Origin: Bradyrhizobium sp. CCBAU 53338
Lineage (GTDB): Bacteria > Pseudomonadota > Alphaproteobacteria > Rhizobiales > Xanthobacteraceae
Reading direction: 5' to 3'
Length of the DNA stretch: 64,000 nucleotides
NCBI RefSeq assembly: GCF_015291665.1
Contig: NZ_CP030048.1
Coordinates: 2,976,001-3,040,000 of the forward strand
Shown here: positions 33,282 through 41,819 of the stretch, piece after piece
Layout: each line of letters starts with the position of its first letter
Numbering within the stretch: the first letter of the stretch is position 1
Notes under the pieces: generated by a model
What the model saw: only the letters and a program-made list of their open reading frames with translations
What the model was told of the DNA's origin: nothing
Database searches by the model: none
Made by a program: the position numbers and the translations under genes

Positions 33282-34166
33282 ATGGAACCAGACCTGGAAG
33301 TCGTCCAGATTCGGCGCGGCGAGTCGTTCAAGGCTTGGTCGCACGGCTATCCCTTCCACACGGTCAGGTGGCACTTTCATCCGGAATACGAAATCCATCA
33401 GGTCGTGGCGACGAGCGGCCGTTATTTCGTCGGCGATTTCATCGGCCAGTTCGAGCCGGGCAATCTCGTGCTCACTGGGCCCAACTTGCCGCACAATTGG
33501 GTGAGCGACGTGCCGGCGGAAATGACGATCCCGCTGCGCGGACGCATCATCCAGTTCAGCGAAGAATTCATCGGCGACACGATGAGGTTGATGCCCGAGC
33601 TGTCGGGTCTCGCCGCGCTGCTGGAATCCTCCCGACGCGGCGTCCTCTTTGCCGGCAGCACGAGCAAGGAGCTTGTCCCGCTGATGGAGGAGATCGTGTC
33701 AGCGAAGGGCGTGCGCCGGATCGAGCTGTTCATGATGATTCTGGGGACGCTCTGCCGCGCCCGAGGCGCGCTGCCGCTCTCCAGCCCGAACTATCTGCCA
33801 GATCCGTCCGGCTACATGTCGGCGGGCATGAACAAGGCGCTCGCCTTCATCCGCGAGAACCTGACGCAGCCGTTCAGCGAAGCCGATCTCGCCGCGATCG
33901 CCGGCCAGTCGCAAAGCGCGTTTTCGCGCTCGTTCCGCCGGCACACGGGGATGTCCCTGGTGCAATACGTCAAGCGGCTCCGCATCAATCTCGCCTGCCA
34001 GATCCTGATGAGCGACGAGCACGCGTCCATCACCGACATCTGCTTCCAGGTCGGATTCAACAATCTCTCCAATTTCAACCGCCAGTTCCTGGCCGAGAAG
34101 GGCATGCCCCCTTCGCGCTTCAGGCGATTGCTGGCGGACAACATCAACGCGGCACGCGCCGCCTAA
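33282..34166 (+). CDS. AraC-family regulator of the ribitol operon
   Basis: A 294-residue regulator. The N-terminal cupin sensor has WHFHPEYEIHQVVATSGRYFVGDFIG (key His residues in HFHPEYEIH). The C-terminal AraC domain has two helix-turn-helices: FSEADLAAIAGQSQSAFSRSFRRHTG and SITDICFQVGFNNLSNFNRQF. It is followed 217 bp later, on the same strand, by the ABC importer and catabolic genes, so it is the likely activator and polyol sensor. AGGAGG upstream supports the start. Confidence 0.9.
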   Translation: MEPDLEVVQIRRGESFKAWSHGYPFHTVRWHFHPEYEIHQVVATSGRYFVGDFIGQFEPGNLVLTGPNLPHNWVSDVPAEMTIPLRGRIIQFSEEFIGDTMRLMPELSGLAALLESSRRGVLFAGSTSKELVPLMEEIVSAKGVRRIELFMMILGTLCRARGALPLSSPNYLPDPSGYMSAGMNKALAFIRENLTQPFSEADLAAIAGQSQSAFSRSFRRHTGMSLVQYVKRLRINLACQILMSDEHASITDICFQVGFNNLSNFNRQFLAEKGMPPSRFRRLLADNINAARAA

Positions 34167-34294
34167 CCGGGAGGAGCAAGGGAGGAGGACGATTACGGGA
34201 AGAATGACGCGGGCGCGCCGATGGCGGCCTGCGAAGGAGATCGTCTGTCCGGAAATTCCGCGTGGCTTCGGAGGGTATCGGCACTGAGCGCCGT

Positions 34295-34324
34295 CGTCAT
34301 CCGGCTGCGGAAGCTGGGATGACG
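34295..34324. repeat. Short palindromic repeat upstream of the importer
   Basis: CGTCATCC (34295-34302) and GGATGACG (34317-34324) enclose a partly paired loop. It is a short member of the dispersed GATGACG repeats. The same 217-bp gap also carries the small palindrome CGGAAATTCCG (34250-34260), a possible regulator site for the downstream operon. Confidence 0.5.
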
Positions 34325-34383
34325 CGTCTCGAAGAGATCCACGAGCAGCACTTTAACACCCAGTTTCCGAAAGGGAAGTCCGA

Positions 34384-35457
34384 ATGACAAAGCCCTCGCT
34401 CAAGACCATTTGCTCTGCCGCTCTCGCCCTGTCGCTACTCGGCGCAACGGCCATGTCCTCGCGTGCCGCGGAGGTGAAGGATGCGACCGTCGCCTTCCTG
34501 ATGCCCGACCAGGCCTCGACGCGCTACGAACAGCACGACTATCCAGGCTTTGCCGCCGAGATGAAGAAACTCTGCGGCAGCTGCAAGGTCGTCTATCAGA
34601 ATGCCAGTGCGGACGCTGCGCGCCAGCAGCAGCAATTCAACTCGGTGATCTCGCAGGGCGCCAAGGTGATCGTGCTCGATCCGGTCGACTCGGCCGCGGC
34701 CGCTTCACTGGTGAAGATGGCACAGTCCCAGGGCATCAAGGTGATCGCCTATGATCGCCCGATCCCGGACGCCAAGGCCGACTTCTACGTCTCCTTCGAC
34801 AATGAAGGCATCGGCAAGGCCATCTCGGAATCGCTGGTCAAGCATCTGAAGGACGCCAAGGTCACGCCGAAGGAGGGCGAGGGTGTGCTCCAGATCAATG
34901 GATCGCCGACCGATGCCGCTGCGGGACTCATCAAGAAGGGTATCCACGCCGGCCTCGACAAGAGCGGCTATCCGATCCTCGCCGAATACGACACGCCGGA
35001 CTGGGCGCCGCCCAAGGCGCAGCAATGGGCGAGCGGCCAGGTCACCCGCTTCGGCAAGAAGATCCTCGGCGTCGTCGCCGCCAATGACGGTACGGGCGGT
35101 GGCGCAATTGCCGCTCTCAAGGCCGCCGGTGTCGATCCGGTGCCTCCGGTGACCGGCAACGATGCGACGATCGCCGCGCTTCAGCTCATCATCGCCGGTG
35201 ATCAGTACAATACGATCTCCAAGCCCAGCGAGATCGTTGCAGCCGCTGCGGCCCAGGCGGCGGTGGAATTCCTCTCGGGCGGCGCGCCCAAGGCGGAAAC
35301 CACGCTGTATAATACGCCCTCGAAGCTGTTCATTCCGGCTGTCGTGACCGCGCAGAACCTGAAGGCGGAGATCATCGACAAGAAGATCCAGACCGCCGAT
35401 CAGCTCTGCACGGGCAGATACGCCGCCGGATGCAAGAAACTCGGCATCACGCAGTAA
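34384..35457 (+). CDS. Polyol/sugar ABC transporter substrate-binding protein
   Basis: A 357-residue periplasmic binding protein (type I, ribose/xylose-binding-like) with signal peptide (cut near SRAA-EV, residues 26-30). Landmarks are VAFLMPDQASTRYEQHDYPGF, GAKVIVLDPVDSAAAASLV, IKVIAYDRPIPDAKADFYVSFDN and GVVAANDGTGGGAIAALKAAG. The C-terminus has a Cys pair (LCTGRYAAGCKK). The operon context (ribitol dehydrogenase and ribulokinase) points to ribitol or a related pentitol as ligand. That is inference, since binding residues cannot be checked by eye. Confidence 0.9.
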   Translation: MTKPSLKTICSAALALSLLGATAMSSRAAEVKDATVAFLMPDQASTRYEQHDYPGFAAEMKKLCGSCKVVYQNASADAARQQQQFNSVISQGAKVIVLDPVDSAAAASLVKMAQSQGIKVIAYDRPIPDAKADFYVSFDNEGIGKAISESLVKHLKDAKVTPKEGEGVLQINGSPTDAAAGLIKKGIHAGLDKSGYPILAEYDTPDWAPPKAQQWASGQVTRFGKKILGVVAANDGTGGGAIAALKAAGVDPVPPVTGNDATIAALQLIIAGDQYNTISKPSEIVAAAAAQAAVEFLSGGAPKAETTLYNTPSKLFIPAVVTAQNLKAEIIDKKIQTADQLCTGRYAAGCKKLGITQ

Positions 35458-35470
35458 GCGAAGCAGCATC

Positions 35471-35491
35471 CCGGCCGCTCAATGCGGCCGG
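35471..35491 (+). promoter_or_regulatory. Intercistronic stem-loop after the binding protein gene
   Basis: A perfect 8-bp stem (CCGGCCGC with GCGGCCGG) with loop TCAAT, between the binding-protein stop and the ATPase start, with no T tract. Such hairpins protect the 3' end of the binding-protein mRNA and raise its amount relative to the permease. Confidence 0.6.
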
Positions 35492-35519
35492 GATGAACGA
35501 AGGGAAGGCGGACGCGGCC

Positions 35520-36344
35520 ATGTCCACGATCTCGGATGTCGATCACCCGCAGGAGGGGCCAGGCGAACTGGTCCTGAGGCTGCGCGGCATTTCCAAGAAT
35601 TTCGGTGCCGTGTCCGCCCTTGCCGACGTCGACCTCGACGTGCATGCCGGCGAGGTGGTGGCGCTCGTCGGTGACAACGGCGCCGGAAAATCCACGCTGG
35701 TGAAGATTCTGGCCGGCGTGCACCAGCCCACCTCCGGGACGATCGCCTTCGACGGCGAACATGTCATCCTGTCCGATCCGGCCACGGCGCTTGGTCTCGG
35801 CATAGCCACCGTTTTCCAGGATCTGGCACTCTGCGAGAACCTCGATGTGGTCGCCAATATCTTCCTCGGCCGCGAGCTCAATCCCGTGAGGCTCGACGAA
35901 GTGTCGATGGAGATCCGGGCCTGGACATTGCTCAACGAATTGTCGGCCCGCATTCCCAGCGTGCGCGAACCCGTTGCGTCGCTGTCGGGCGGACAGCGTC
36001 AGACCGTGGCGATCGCGCGTTCGCTGCTGACCGAGCCGAAGCTCATCCTGCTCGACGAGCCTACCGCAGCGCTCGGCGTCGCGCAGACCGCGGAGGTGCT
36101 CGACCTGATCGAGCGCGTGCGCGCCCGCGGCCTCGGAGTCATCGTGATCAGTCACAACATGGAGGACGTGCGCGCCGTCGCCGACCGGATCGTGGTGCTG
36201 CGCCTCGGCCGCAACAACGGCGAGTTCGGACCTGACGTCTCCAACCAGGATCTCGTCACCGCCATCACGGGGGCCGACGAGAACTCGGTCTCACGGCGCG
36301 CGAGCCGACGCGGCGCGCAGTCGTCGCGGGAGGTGCCGATATGA
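35520..36344 (+). CDS. Polyol/sugar ABC transporter ATP-binding protein (single domain)
   Basis: This 274-residue protein has one ABC domain: Walker A GDNGAGKSTLVKIL, signature LSGGQRQTVAIARSL, Walker B LILLDEPTAALG and switch SHNMEDVRAVADR. Most ribose/xylose importers have a double-domain ATPase; the single-domain form is like the FrcA type. An alternative start at 35493 adds nine residues; 35520 has AGGGAAGG 11 bases before it. The end overlaps the permease start by ATGA. Confidence 0.93.
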   Translation: MSTISDVDHPQEGPGELVLRLRGISKNFGAVSALADVDLDVHAGEVVALVGDNGAGKSTLVKILAGVHQPTSGTIAFDGEHVILSDPATALGLGIATVFQDLALCENLDVVANIFLGRELNPVRLDEVSMEIRAWTLLNELSARIPSVREPVASLSGGQRQTVAIARSLLTEPKLILLDEPTAALGVAQTAEVLDLIERVRARGLGVIVISHNMEDVRAVADRIVVLRLGRNNGEFGPDVSNQDLVTAITGADENSVSRRASRRGAQSSREVPI

Positions 36345-37597
36345 CCGACGATACGCAACAGGTTTCGACGGCGCGGTTGCTGGACCGTCGCGACGAGCGC
36401 GTCGCGCATGCGGACACGCTCGGCGGCACGATCGGCGCCTTCGTCGACCGCGTGCGGTCGGGCGACCTCGGCTCTCTGCCGGTGGTGGTCGGCCTGCTGA
36501 TCATCTGCACCGCATTCCAGAGCCTCAACCCGGTCTTCCTGGCGCCGGACAATCTGGTCAATCTGCTGTTCGATTGCTCGACCGTGGGCGTCATCTCGCT
36601 CGGCATCGTTTGTATCCTGATGGTCGGCGAGATCGACCTCTCGGTCGGCTCGGTGAGCGGGTTCTCTTCGGCGCTGGTCGGCGTGCTCTGGGTCAATCAG
36701 GATTGGCCCGTAGCGTTGGCTATCGTCACGGCGCTGGTGCTGGGCGCCGCGATCGGCGCCCTCTATGCTTTCTTGTTCAATCGCCTCGGCATGCCCAGCT
36801 TCGTCTCGACGTTGTCAGGCCTGCTGGCGTGGCTCGGCCTGCAACTCTATCTGCTCGGCTCGACCGGCTCGATCAACCTTCCTTACGGATCGCCGCTGGT
36901 CAATTTCGGCCAGATGCTGGTCATGCCGCCGATCGTGTCCTATGCGCTCGCGGCGCTCGCCGGCGTGGTCGTATTCGCGACGGGCTACCGCATGGCTGCG
37001 CGCAGGCGAGCGGCGGGACTGTCTGCAAGTTCGCTCGGTCGCCTTCTGCTGAAAGGCGCGCTTGTTGTCATCGTGCTCGAATTCGTCGTCTACTATCTCA
37101 ATCTCGCGCGGGGCGTTCCGTGGATGTTCGGCCTGTTCGTCGGCTTGTGCGCGGTCATGAACTACGCGCTGAAGCGGACCAAATGGGGCCGCTCGATGAG
37201 CGCGGTCGGCGGCAATCGCGAGGCCGCCCGTCGTGCCGGCATCAACGTTCGCCGCATCCATGCAAGCGCCTTCATGCTGTGCTCCACGCTGGCCGCCGCC
37301 GGCGGTATCCTTGCCGCCGCGCGGCTTGCATCGTCCAGCCAGCAGGCCGGGACGGGAGACGTGAACCTCAACGCCATCGCAGCCGCGGTCATCGGCGGCA
37401 CCAGCCTGTTTGGTGGCCGCGGCAGCGCCTATTCCGCGCTGCTCGGCATCATCGTCATCCAGTCGATCGCCAGCGGCCTCACGCTGCTCGATCTCTCTTC
37501 GTCGCTTCGGTACATGATCACGGGCGCCGTGCTTGCCGTTGCGGTCATCGTCGACTCGCTGGCGCGACGCTCGCGTGTCTCCCATGGCCGCGCCTAG
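36341..37597 (+). CDS. Polyol/sugar ABC transporter permease
   Basis: A 418-residue permease of the ribose/xylose (BPD_transp_2) family with about 10 helices. Typical are GIVCILMVGEIDLSVGSVSGFSSALVG in parts (VGEIDLSVGS), GMPSFVSTLSGLLAWLG, the cytoplasmic loop ALKRTKWGRSMSAVGGNREAARRAGI, and AAVIGGTSLFGGRGSAYSALLGIIV. It forms the membrane channel with the ATPase to which it is coupled. Confidence 0.93.
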   Translation: MTDDTQQVSTARLLDRRDERVAHADTLGGTIGAFVDRVRSGDLGSLPVVVGLLIICTAFQSLNPVFLAPDNLVNLLFDCSTVGVISLGIVCILMVGEIDLSVGSVSGFSSALVGVLWVNQDWPVALAIVTALVLGAAIGALYAFLFNRLGMPSFVSTLSGLLAWLGLQLYLLGSTGSINLPYGSPLVNFGQMLVMPPIVSYALAALAGVVVFATGYRMAARRRAAGLSASSLGRLLLKGALVVIVLEFVVYYLNLARGVPWMFGLFVGLCAVMNYALKRTKWGRSMSAVGGNREAARRAGINVRRIHASAFMLCSTLAAAGGILAAARLASSSQQAGTGDVNLNAIAAAVIGGTSLFGGRGSAYSALLGIIVIQSIASGLTLLDLSSSLRYMITGAVLAVAVIVDSLARRSRVSHGRA

Positions 37598-37695
37598 AGC
37601 GTTTTCAAGCGAAGTGGATACCGGTTCGCGTCAAGAAAACGCGTCAAAACAAAATCTAGAGCCCCGTTTCCATCGAAACGGAAAGGGCTCTAGAC
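37598..37695. repeat. Intergenic repeat element inside the ribitol operon
   Basis: A 98-bp element with two palindromic parts. GAGCGTTTTC...AAGAAAACGCGTC (37603 onward) is followed by TCTAGAGCCCCGTTTC facing GAAACGGAAAGGGCTCTAG (about 37656-37694). The composition is AT-richer than the flanks. I recognise it as a commonly repeated intergenic element type of bradyrhizobia; this is from memory, not a search. It separates the permease from the dehydrogenase. Confidence 0.7.
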
Positions 37696-37717
37696 AACTC
37701 CAACAAGGGGACCGACC

Positions 37718-38446
37718 GTGGGCCAGGAACTTGCAGGAAAAGTTGCCGCGATCACCGGCGCCGCCTCGGGCATCGGTCTCGAATGCGCCAGGACGATGAT
37801 CGGAGCCGGCGCGCGCGTCGTGCTGGTCGACCGGGCGGAGGATGCTCTGAAAAGCGTCTGTTCCGATCTTGGCGACAACGCGATCCCGCTGCGTATCGAC
37901 CTGACTGACGCTGCTGATATCGCCGGTATGATGCCGAAGGTGCTGGAACGGGCAGGGCGGCTCGACATCTTCCATGCCAACGCCGGAACCTATGTCGGCG
38001 GCGAGGTGCTTGGCGGCGATCCCGACGCCTGGGACCGCATGCTCAACCTCAACGTCAACGCGCTGTTCCGCTCCATCCACGCGGTGCTGCCCCACATGGT
38101 CGAGCGCAAGAGCGGTGACATCATCGTCACCAGCTCGATCGCCGGTCTCGTCCCCGTCGTCTGGGAGCCGATCTACACCGCCTCGAAACATGCCGTGCAG
38201 GCTTTTGTCCATACCGTGCGGCGGCAGGTCGCCAAATACGGCCTGCGCGTCGGCGCCGTGGCGCCCGGCCCGGTCGTGACCGCGCTCATCAGCGACTGGC
38301 CGAAGGAGAAGCTCGAGGCGGAAATGGCGGCGGGTGGACTGATCCAGCCGACCGAAGTCGCACAGGCGGTGCTCTTCATGTTGACCCGTCCGCGAAACGT
38401 CACGATCCGCGACCTCGTGATCCTGCCGCAGAGCAACGATCTGTAA
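37718..38446 (+). CDS. rbtD: Ribitol 2-dehydrogenase (SDR)
   Basis: A 242-residue SDR with a GTG start (ribosome site AAGGGG). The cofactor motif is TGAASGIG; catalytic residues are in [21 protein letters not shown] (Ser, Tyr, Lys). The stretch [11 protein letters not shown] and the run WEPIYTASK...[20 protein letters not shown] resemble enterobacterial ribitol dehydrogenase very closely, as I recall that sequence. It would oxidise ribitol to D-ribulose with NAD+. The ribulokinase gene follows directly, which fits. Confidence 0.88.
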   Translation: MGQELAGKVAAITGAASGIGLECARTMIGAGARVVLVDRAEDALKSVCSDLGDNAIPLRIDLTDAADIAGMMPKVLERAGRLDIFHANAGTYVGGEVLGGDPDAWDRMLNLNVNALFRSIHAVLPHMVERKSGDIIVTSSIAGLVPVVWEPIYTASKHAVQAFVHTVRRQVAKYGLRVGAVAPGPVVTALISDWPKEKLEAEMAAGGLIQPTEVAQAVLFMLTRPRNVTIRDLVILPQSNDL

Positions 38447-38471
38447 CGCTTCATCGTGAAGGGATCCGCGG

Positions 38472-40082
38472 GTGGTCAGTCATTTTCTCGGCATCGACGT
38501 CGGCACGGGCAGCGCAAGAGCCGGCGTCTTCGATCGCTCCGGCAGGCTTGTCGCCACTGACAAGGCCGACATCACGCTTTGGCGCGAAGCCGGCGACATC
38601 GTCGAGCAGTCGAGCGAGGACATCTGGCGTGCCGTATGCCGCAGCGTGCGCGGCGCGGTCGGAAAGGCCGGCATCGCGCCTGACAGCATTGCCGGCATCG
38701 GCTTTGATGCCACCTGCTCCCTGGTGGTGCTGGGCAGCGGCGGCGCGCCGCTTGCCGTCGGTCCGTCCGGTGATCCCTCCCGCAATATCATCGTATGGAT
38801 GGACCACCGCGCCGTCGATCAGGCCCGTCGGATCAACCGCACCGGCGCAAGAGTTCTCGACTATGTCGGCGGAACGATCTCGCCCGAGATGGAGACGCCG
38901 AAACTGCTGTGGCTTGCCGAGAACATGCCGCGCAGCTTTGCGGACGCCTGGCAGTTCATGGACCTGACCGATTTCCTCACCTGGCGCGCCACGGGGAGCC
39001 TTGCTCGCTCCGCCTGCACCGTCACGTGCAAGTGGACCTATCTGGGCCACGAAGATCGCTGGGATGCCGGCTTCTTTCGCTCGGTCGGTCTCGGCACGCT
39101 GGCCGACGAGCAGTTTCGCCGGATCGGCACCGAGATCGTGCCCGGCGGCACACGCCTGGCTGCCGGCCTGACGGCGGAGGCCGCGACCGACCTTGGCCTG
39201 AAGTCGGGCACGCCGGTTGCGGCTGGCCTCATCGACGCGCATGCCGGCGGTGTCGGCACGGTCGGGGCGCGCGGAACTGCCGGGACGGCGCTCACGCGCA
39301 TGGCCTACGTGTTCGGAACGTCTGCCTGCACCATGTCGACAACGACGGAGCCGACGTTCGTTTCCGGCGTTTGGGGGCCTTATTTCTCGGCCATGGTGCC
39401 GGGGCTTTGGCTCAACGAGGGCGGACAGTCAGTCGCTGGTGCAGCCATCGACCATCTCATACAGATGCATCCCCATTCCGCACAGGCGACACAGGCGGCA
39501 CGCCTGGATCAGCGGACGCTCGCCGACTGGCTCGCCTCCCAGGTGGACGCGCGCGGCGGTGCGGAGATGATCAGGGAACTGGTCGGCGAGCTTCATGTCG
39601 TGCCCGAATTCCTCGGCAACCGCGCGCCCTTCGCCGATCCCGATGCGCGTGCGCTGATCGCCGGGCTGGATATGCGCGCGGACCTGGAGAGCTTGCTCGC
39701 CCTCTATCTCGCCGGCCTGTGCGGCCTTGGCTACGGCGCGCGGCAGATCGTGCGCGCCCAGCAGGACAAAGGCATCGCCATCGACACGATCGTCGTCAGC
39801 GGTGGCGCGGCCCAGAGCCGCCTGGTGCGGCAGGTGCTCGCCGATACGACCGGCTTGACGGTTGCGGCCTCGGTATCTCCGGAGCCGGTGTTGCTCGGCT
39901 CGGCGATGCTTGGATCAGTGGCTTCCGGCGATCATGCCAATGTCGGCCAGGCGATGGAGGCGATGTCGGTGCTGGGAGAAATACATCCACCCCGCACGGC
40001 CCTGGCAACCTGGAACGACAAGCGCTTTGCGGCCTTCGAGGCCCTGCAGCAGGTCGGCCGATCGATCCGAAGCCAGCCTTAG
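38472..40082 (+). CDS. FGGY-family kinase, probable D-ribulokinase
   Basis: This 536-residue sugar kinase starts at GTG with GAAGGG eight bases upstream. The N-terminal ATPase lobe has FLGIDVGTGSARAGVFD; IVWMDHRAVDQARRIN is typical of the ribulokinase/YpCarbK subgroup; the catalytic Asp is in GLIDAHAGGVGTVG; the late IDTIVVSGGAAQSRLVRQVLAD completes the fold. It would phosphorylate D-ribulose to ribulose 5-phosphate for the pentose phosphate pathway. It is the last gene of the ribitol operon. Confidence 0.9.
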   Translation: MVSHFLGIDVGTGSARAGVFDRSGRLVATDKADITLWREAGDIVEQSSEDIWRAVCRSVRGAVGKAGIAPDSIAGIGFDATCSLVVLGSGGAPLAVGPSGDPSRNIIVWMDHRAVDQARRINRTGARVLDYVGGTISPEMETPKLLWLAENMPRSFADAWQFMDLTDFLTWRATGSLARSACTVTCKWTYLGHEDRWDAGFFRSVGLGTLADEQFRRIGTEIVPGGTRLAAGLTAEAATDLGLKSGTPVAAGLIDAHAGGVGTVGARGTAGTALTRMAYVFGTSACTMSTTTEPTFVSGVWGPYFSAMVPGLWLNEGGQSVAGAAIDHLIQMHPHSAQATQAARLDQRTLADWLASQVDARGGAEMIRELVGELHVVPEFLGNRAPFADPDARALIAGLDMRADLESLLALYLAGLCGLGYGARQIVRAQQDKGIAIDTIVVSGGAAQSRLVRQVLADTTGLTVAASVSPEPVLLGSAMLGSVASGDHANVGQAMEAMSVLGEIHPPRTALATWNDKRFAAFEALQQVGRSIRSQP

Positions 40083-40190
40083 CGATTGTAGAAGCAGAAC
40101 AGGGGTTTGGTCGACGTCACCCCGGTTGCCGAAAACAGATTGCAACCCCACGCATTCTACTGTGCATGGGGTTGGTTTCACAATTTTCGG

Positions 40191-40949
40191 TCAGCCGCGT
40201 CCGACGAACGGCATCTTGCTGGCCATGACAGTCATGGTCAGCACGTTGGCATCGAGCGGCAGGCCGGCCATGTAGGCGACGGCATCGCCGACCGCCTTCG
40301 CGTCCATGCGCGGCTCGTGCTTGGTGGTGCCGTCGGGCTGCAGCACGCCGGGGCCGTTGACCATGCGGTCGGTCATCGGGGTCGCGGCATTGCCGATGTC
40401 GACCTGGCCGACCGCGATGTCGTACATGCGCCCGTCGAGATTGCTCGCCTTGGTGAGGCCGGTGATGGCGTGCTTGGTCGAGGTGTAGGCCGCCGAGAAC
40501 GGCCGCGGCGCATGCGCCGAGATCGAGCCGTTGTTGATGATGCGCCCGCCGCGCGGGCTCTGGTCCTTCATGATGCGGAAGGCGTGCTGCGTGCACAGGA
40601 ACGGGCCGGTGAGGTTGGTGTTCACCACCGCCTGCCACTGCTCGAGGCTGAGGTCCTCGAAGTTGACGGCGGGTGCGCCCATGCCGGCATTGTTGAAGAG
40701 CACGTCGAGGCGGCCGTAGGTCGCCTTCACCTTGTCGAACAGCGCGGCGATGGAGTCCGGCTTGGTCATGTCGGCGGTGACGCACAGGCTCTTGCCCGCG
40801 GGGCCGAGCTTCGCGGTCTCCTCGAGCATGTCGAGGCGGCGGCCGACCAGCACAACGGTGAAGCCGATGTTCATCAGCGCCAGCGACGCGGCGCGCCCGA
40901 CACCGGTGCCGGCGCCCGTCACCAATGCGATCTTTTTTGCTTCACTCAT
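40191..40949 (-). CDS. SDR family oxidoreductase
   Basis: A 252-residue classical SDR: cofactor motif [16 protein letters not shown] in the central strand, Ser in [13 protein letters not shown], and YTSTK. It may be the last gene of the Anbu operon, starting 25 bp after the Anbu stop, though such an SDR is not part of the conserved Anbu set. The substrate is unknown. It lies convergent with the ribitol operon. Confidence 0.9.
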   Translation of the reverse strand: MSEAKKIALVTGAGTGVGRAASLALMNIGFTVVLVGRRLDMLEETAKLGPAGKSLCVTADMTKPDSIAALFDKVKATYGRLDVLFNNAGMGAPAVNFEDLSLEQWQAVVNTNLTGPFLCTQHAFRIMKDQSPRGGRIINNGSISAHAPRPFSAAYTSTKHAITGLTKASNLDGRMYDIAVGQVDIGNAATPMTDRMVNGPGVLQPDGTTKHEPRMDAKAVGDAVAYMAGLPLDANVLTMTVMASKMPFVGRG

Positions 40950-40973
40950 CGTTTCCTGCCTTTTCTTCGGTTG

Positions 40974-41732
40974 TCAGGTTTTGGGTTCTTTTTCGTTCTT
41001 GTAGGGCGGCCGCGGAATGTTCTGGTGCGCGGCGCGGAGCGCCGCCGACCAGCGCGAACGCAGATCGTGGAAATAGGGCTCGCCCGCCTCGATGCGATGG
41101 TTGAGATCGGCCTCGCACGCATCGCTCCGCACCACCAGCACGTCGATCGGCAGGCCGACGCCGAGATTCGAGCGCATCGTCGAGTCCATCGAGATCAGGC
41201 CGGTCTTCAGCGCCTCGTACAACTCGACGTCGTAGTGCATGGCGCGGTCGAGCACCGGCTTGCCGTATTTGTGCTCGCCGATCTGAAGGTACGGCGTGTC
41301 CGTGGTGCACTCGATGAAATTGCCGGCGGTGTAGACCATGAACAGGCGCATGCGCGCGCCCTTGATCTGGCCGCCGAACAGGAAGGAGACGTCGAAGGAC
41401 ACGTCCTCGGATTTCAGCGCGGGGCCTTCGGTCGCATGCACCGCCCGGATCGCACGGCCGATGCGCTGGGCGGCCTGGAACATGGTCGGCGCGTTCATCA
41501 GCGTTTCGATCTCGCCCGTGTTGGGGTCCTCCAGCCCCTCGGTCAGGGTGGAGAGCACCGACTGGCTGATGGCGAGGTTGCCGGCACTGGCGATCGCCAT
41601 GATGCGGTCGCCGGGCTTGGAGAAGATATGCAGCTTGCGGAAGGTCGAGACGTTGTCGAGGCCGGCATTGGTGCGGGTGTCGGCGATCATCACCAGACCG
41701 TCCCGAACCAGGATTCCGCAGCAATAGGTCAT
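40974..41732 (-). CDS. Anbu (proteasome beta-subunit-like) peptidase
   Basis: A 252-residue protein of the Ntn-hydrolase fold. The N-terminus MTYCCGILVRDGLVMIADTR places the putative nucleophile Thr2 after Met; Asp18 (ADTRTNAG) and Lys33 (FRKLHIF) match the proteasome-type catalytic Asp and Lys. Anbu proteins assemble into open helical rings, and their peptidase activity is poorly defined. The start at 41732 is fixed by the MTYC motif, since an upstream ATG would block nucleophile exposure. It is downstream of the transglutaminase, alpha-E and ATP-grasp genes that always accompany it. Confidence 0.93.
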   Translation of the reverse strand: MTYCCGILVRDGLVMIADTRTNAGLDNVSTFRKLHIFSKPGDRIMAIASAGNLAISQSVLSTLTEGLEDPNTGEIETLMNAPTMFQAAQRIGRAIRAVHATEGPALKSEDVSFDVSFLFGGQIKGARMRLFMVYTAGNFIECTTDTPYLQIGEHKYGKPVLDRAMHYDVELYEALKTGLISMDSTMRSNLGVGLPIDVLVVRSDACEADLNHRIEAGEPYFHDLRSRWSAALRAAHQNIPRPPYKNEKEPKT

Positions 41733-41819
41733 TTCCAGTCCCCGAACGCGTTTGCGCGAAATTACTAGCCAATTTCGGGGAGGCATGAAACCCCCGATTC
41801 CTCGGGGGAGGTCGGACGA

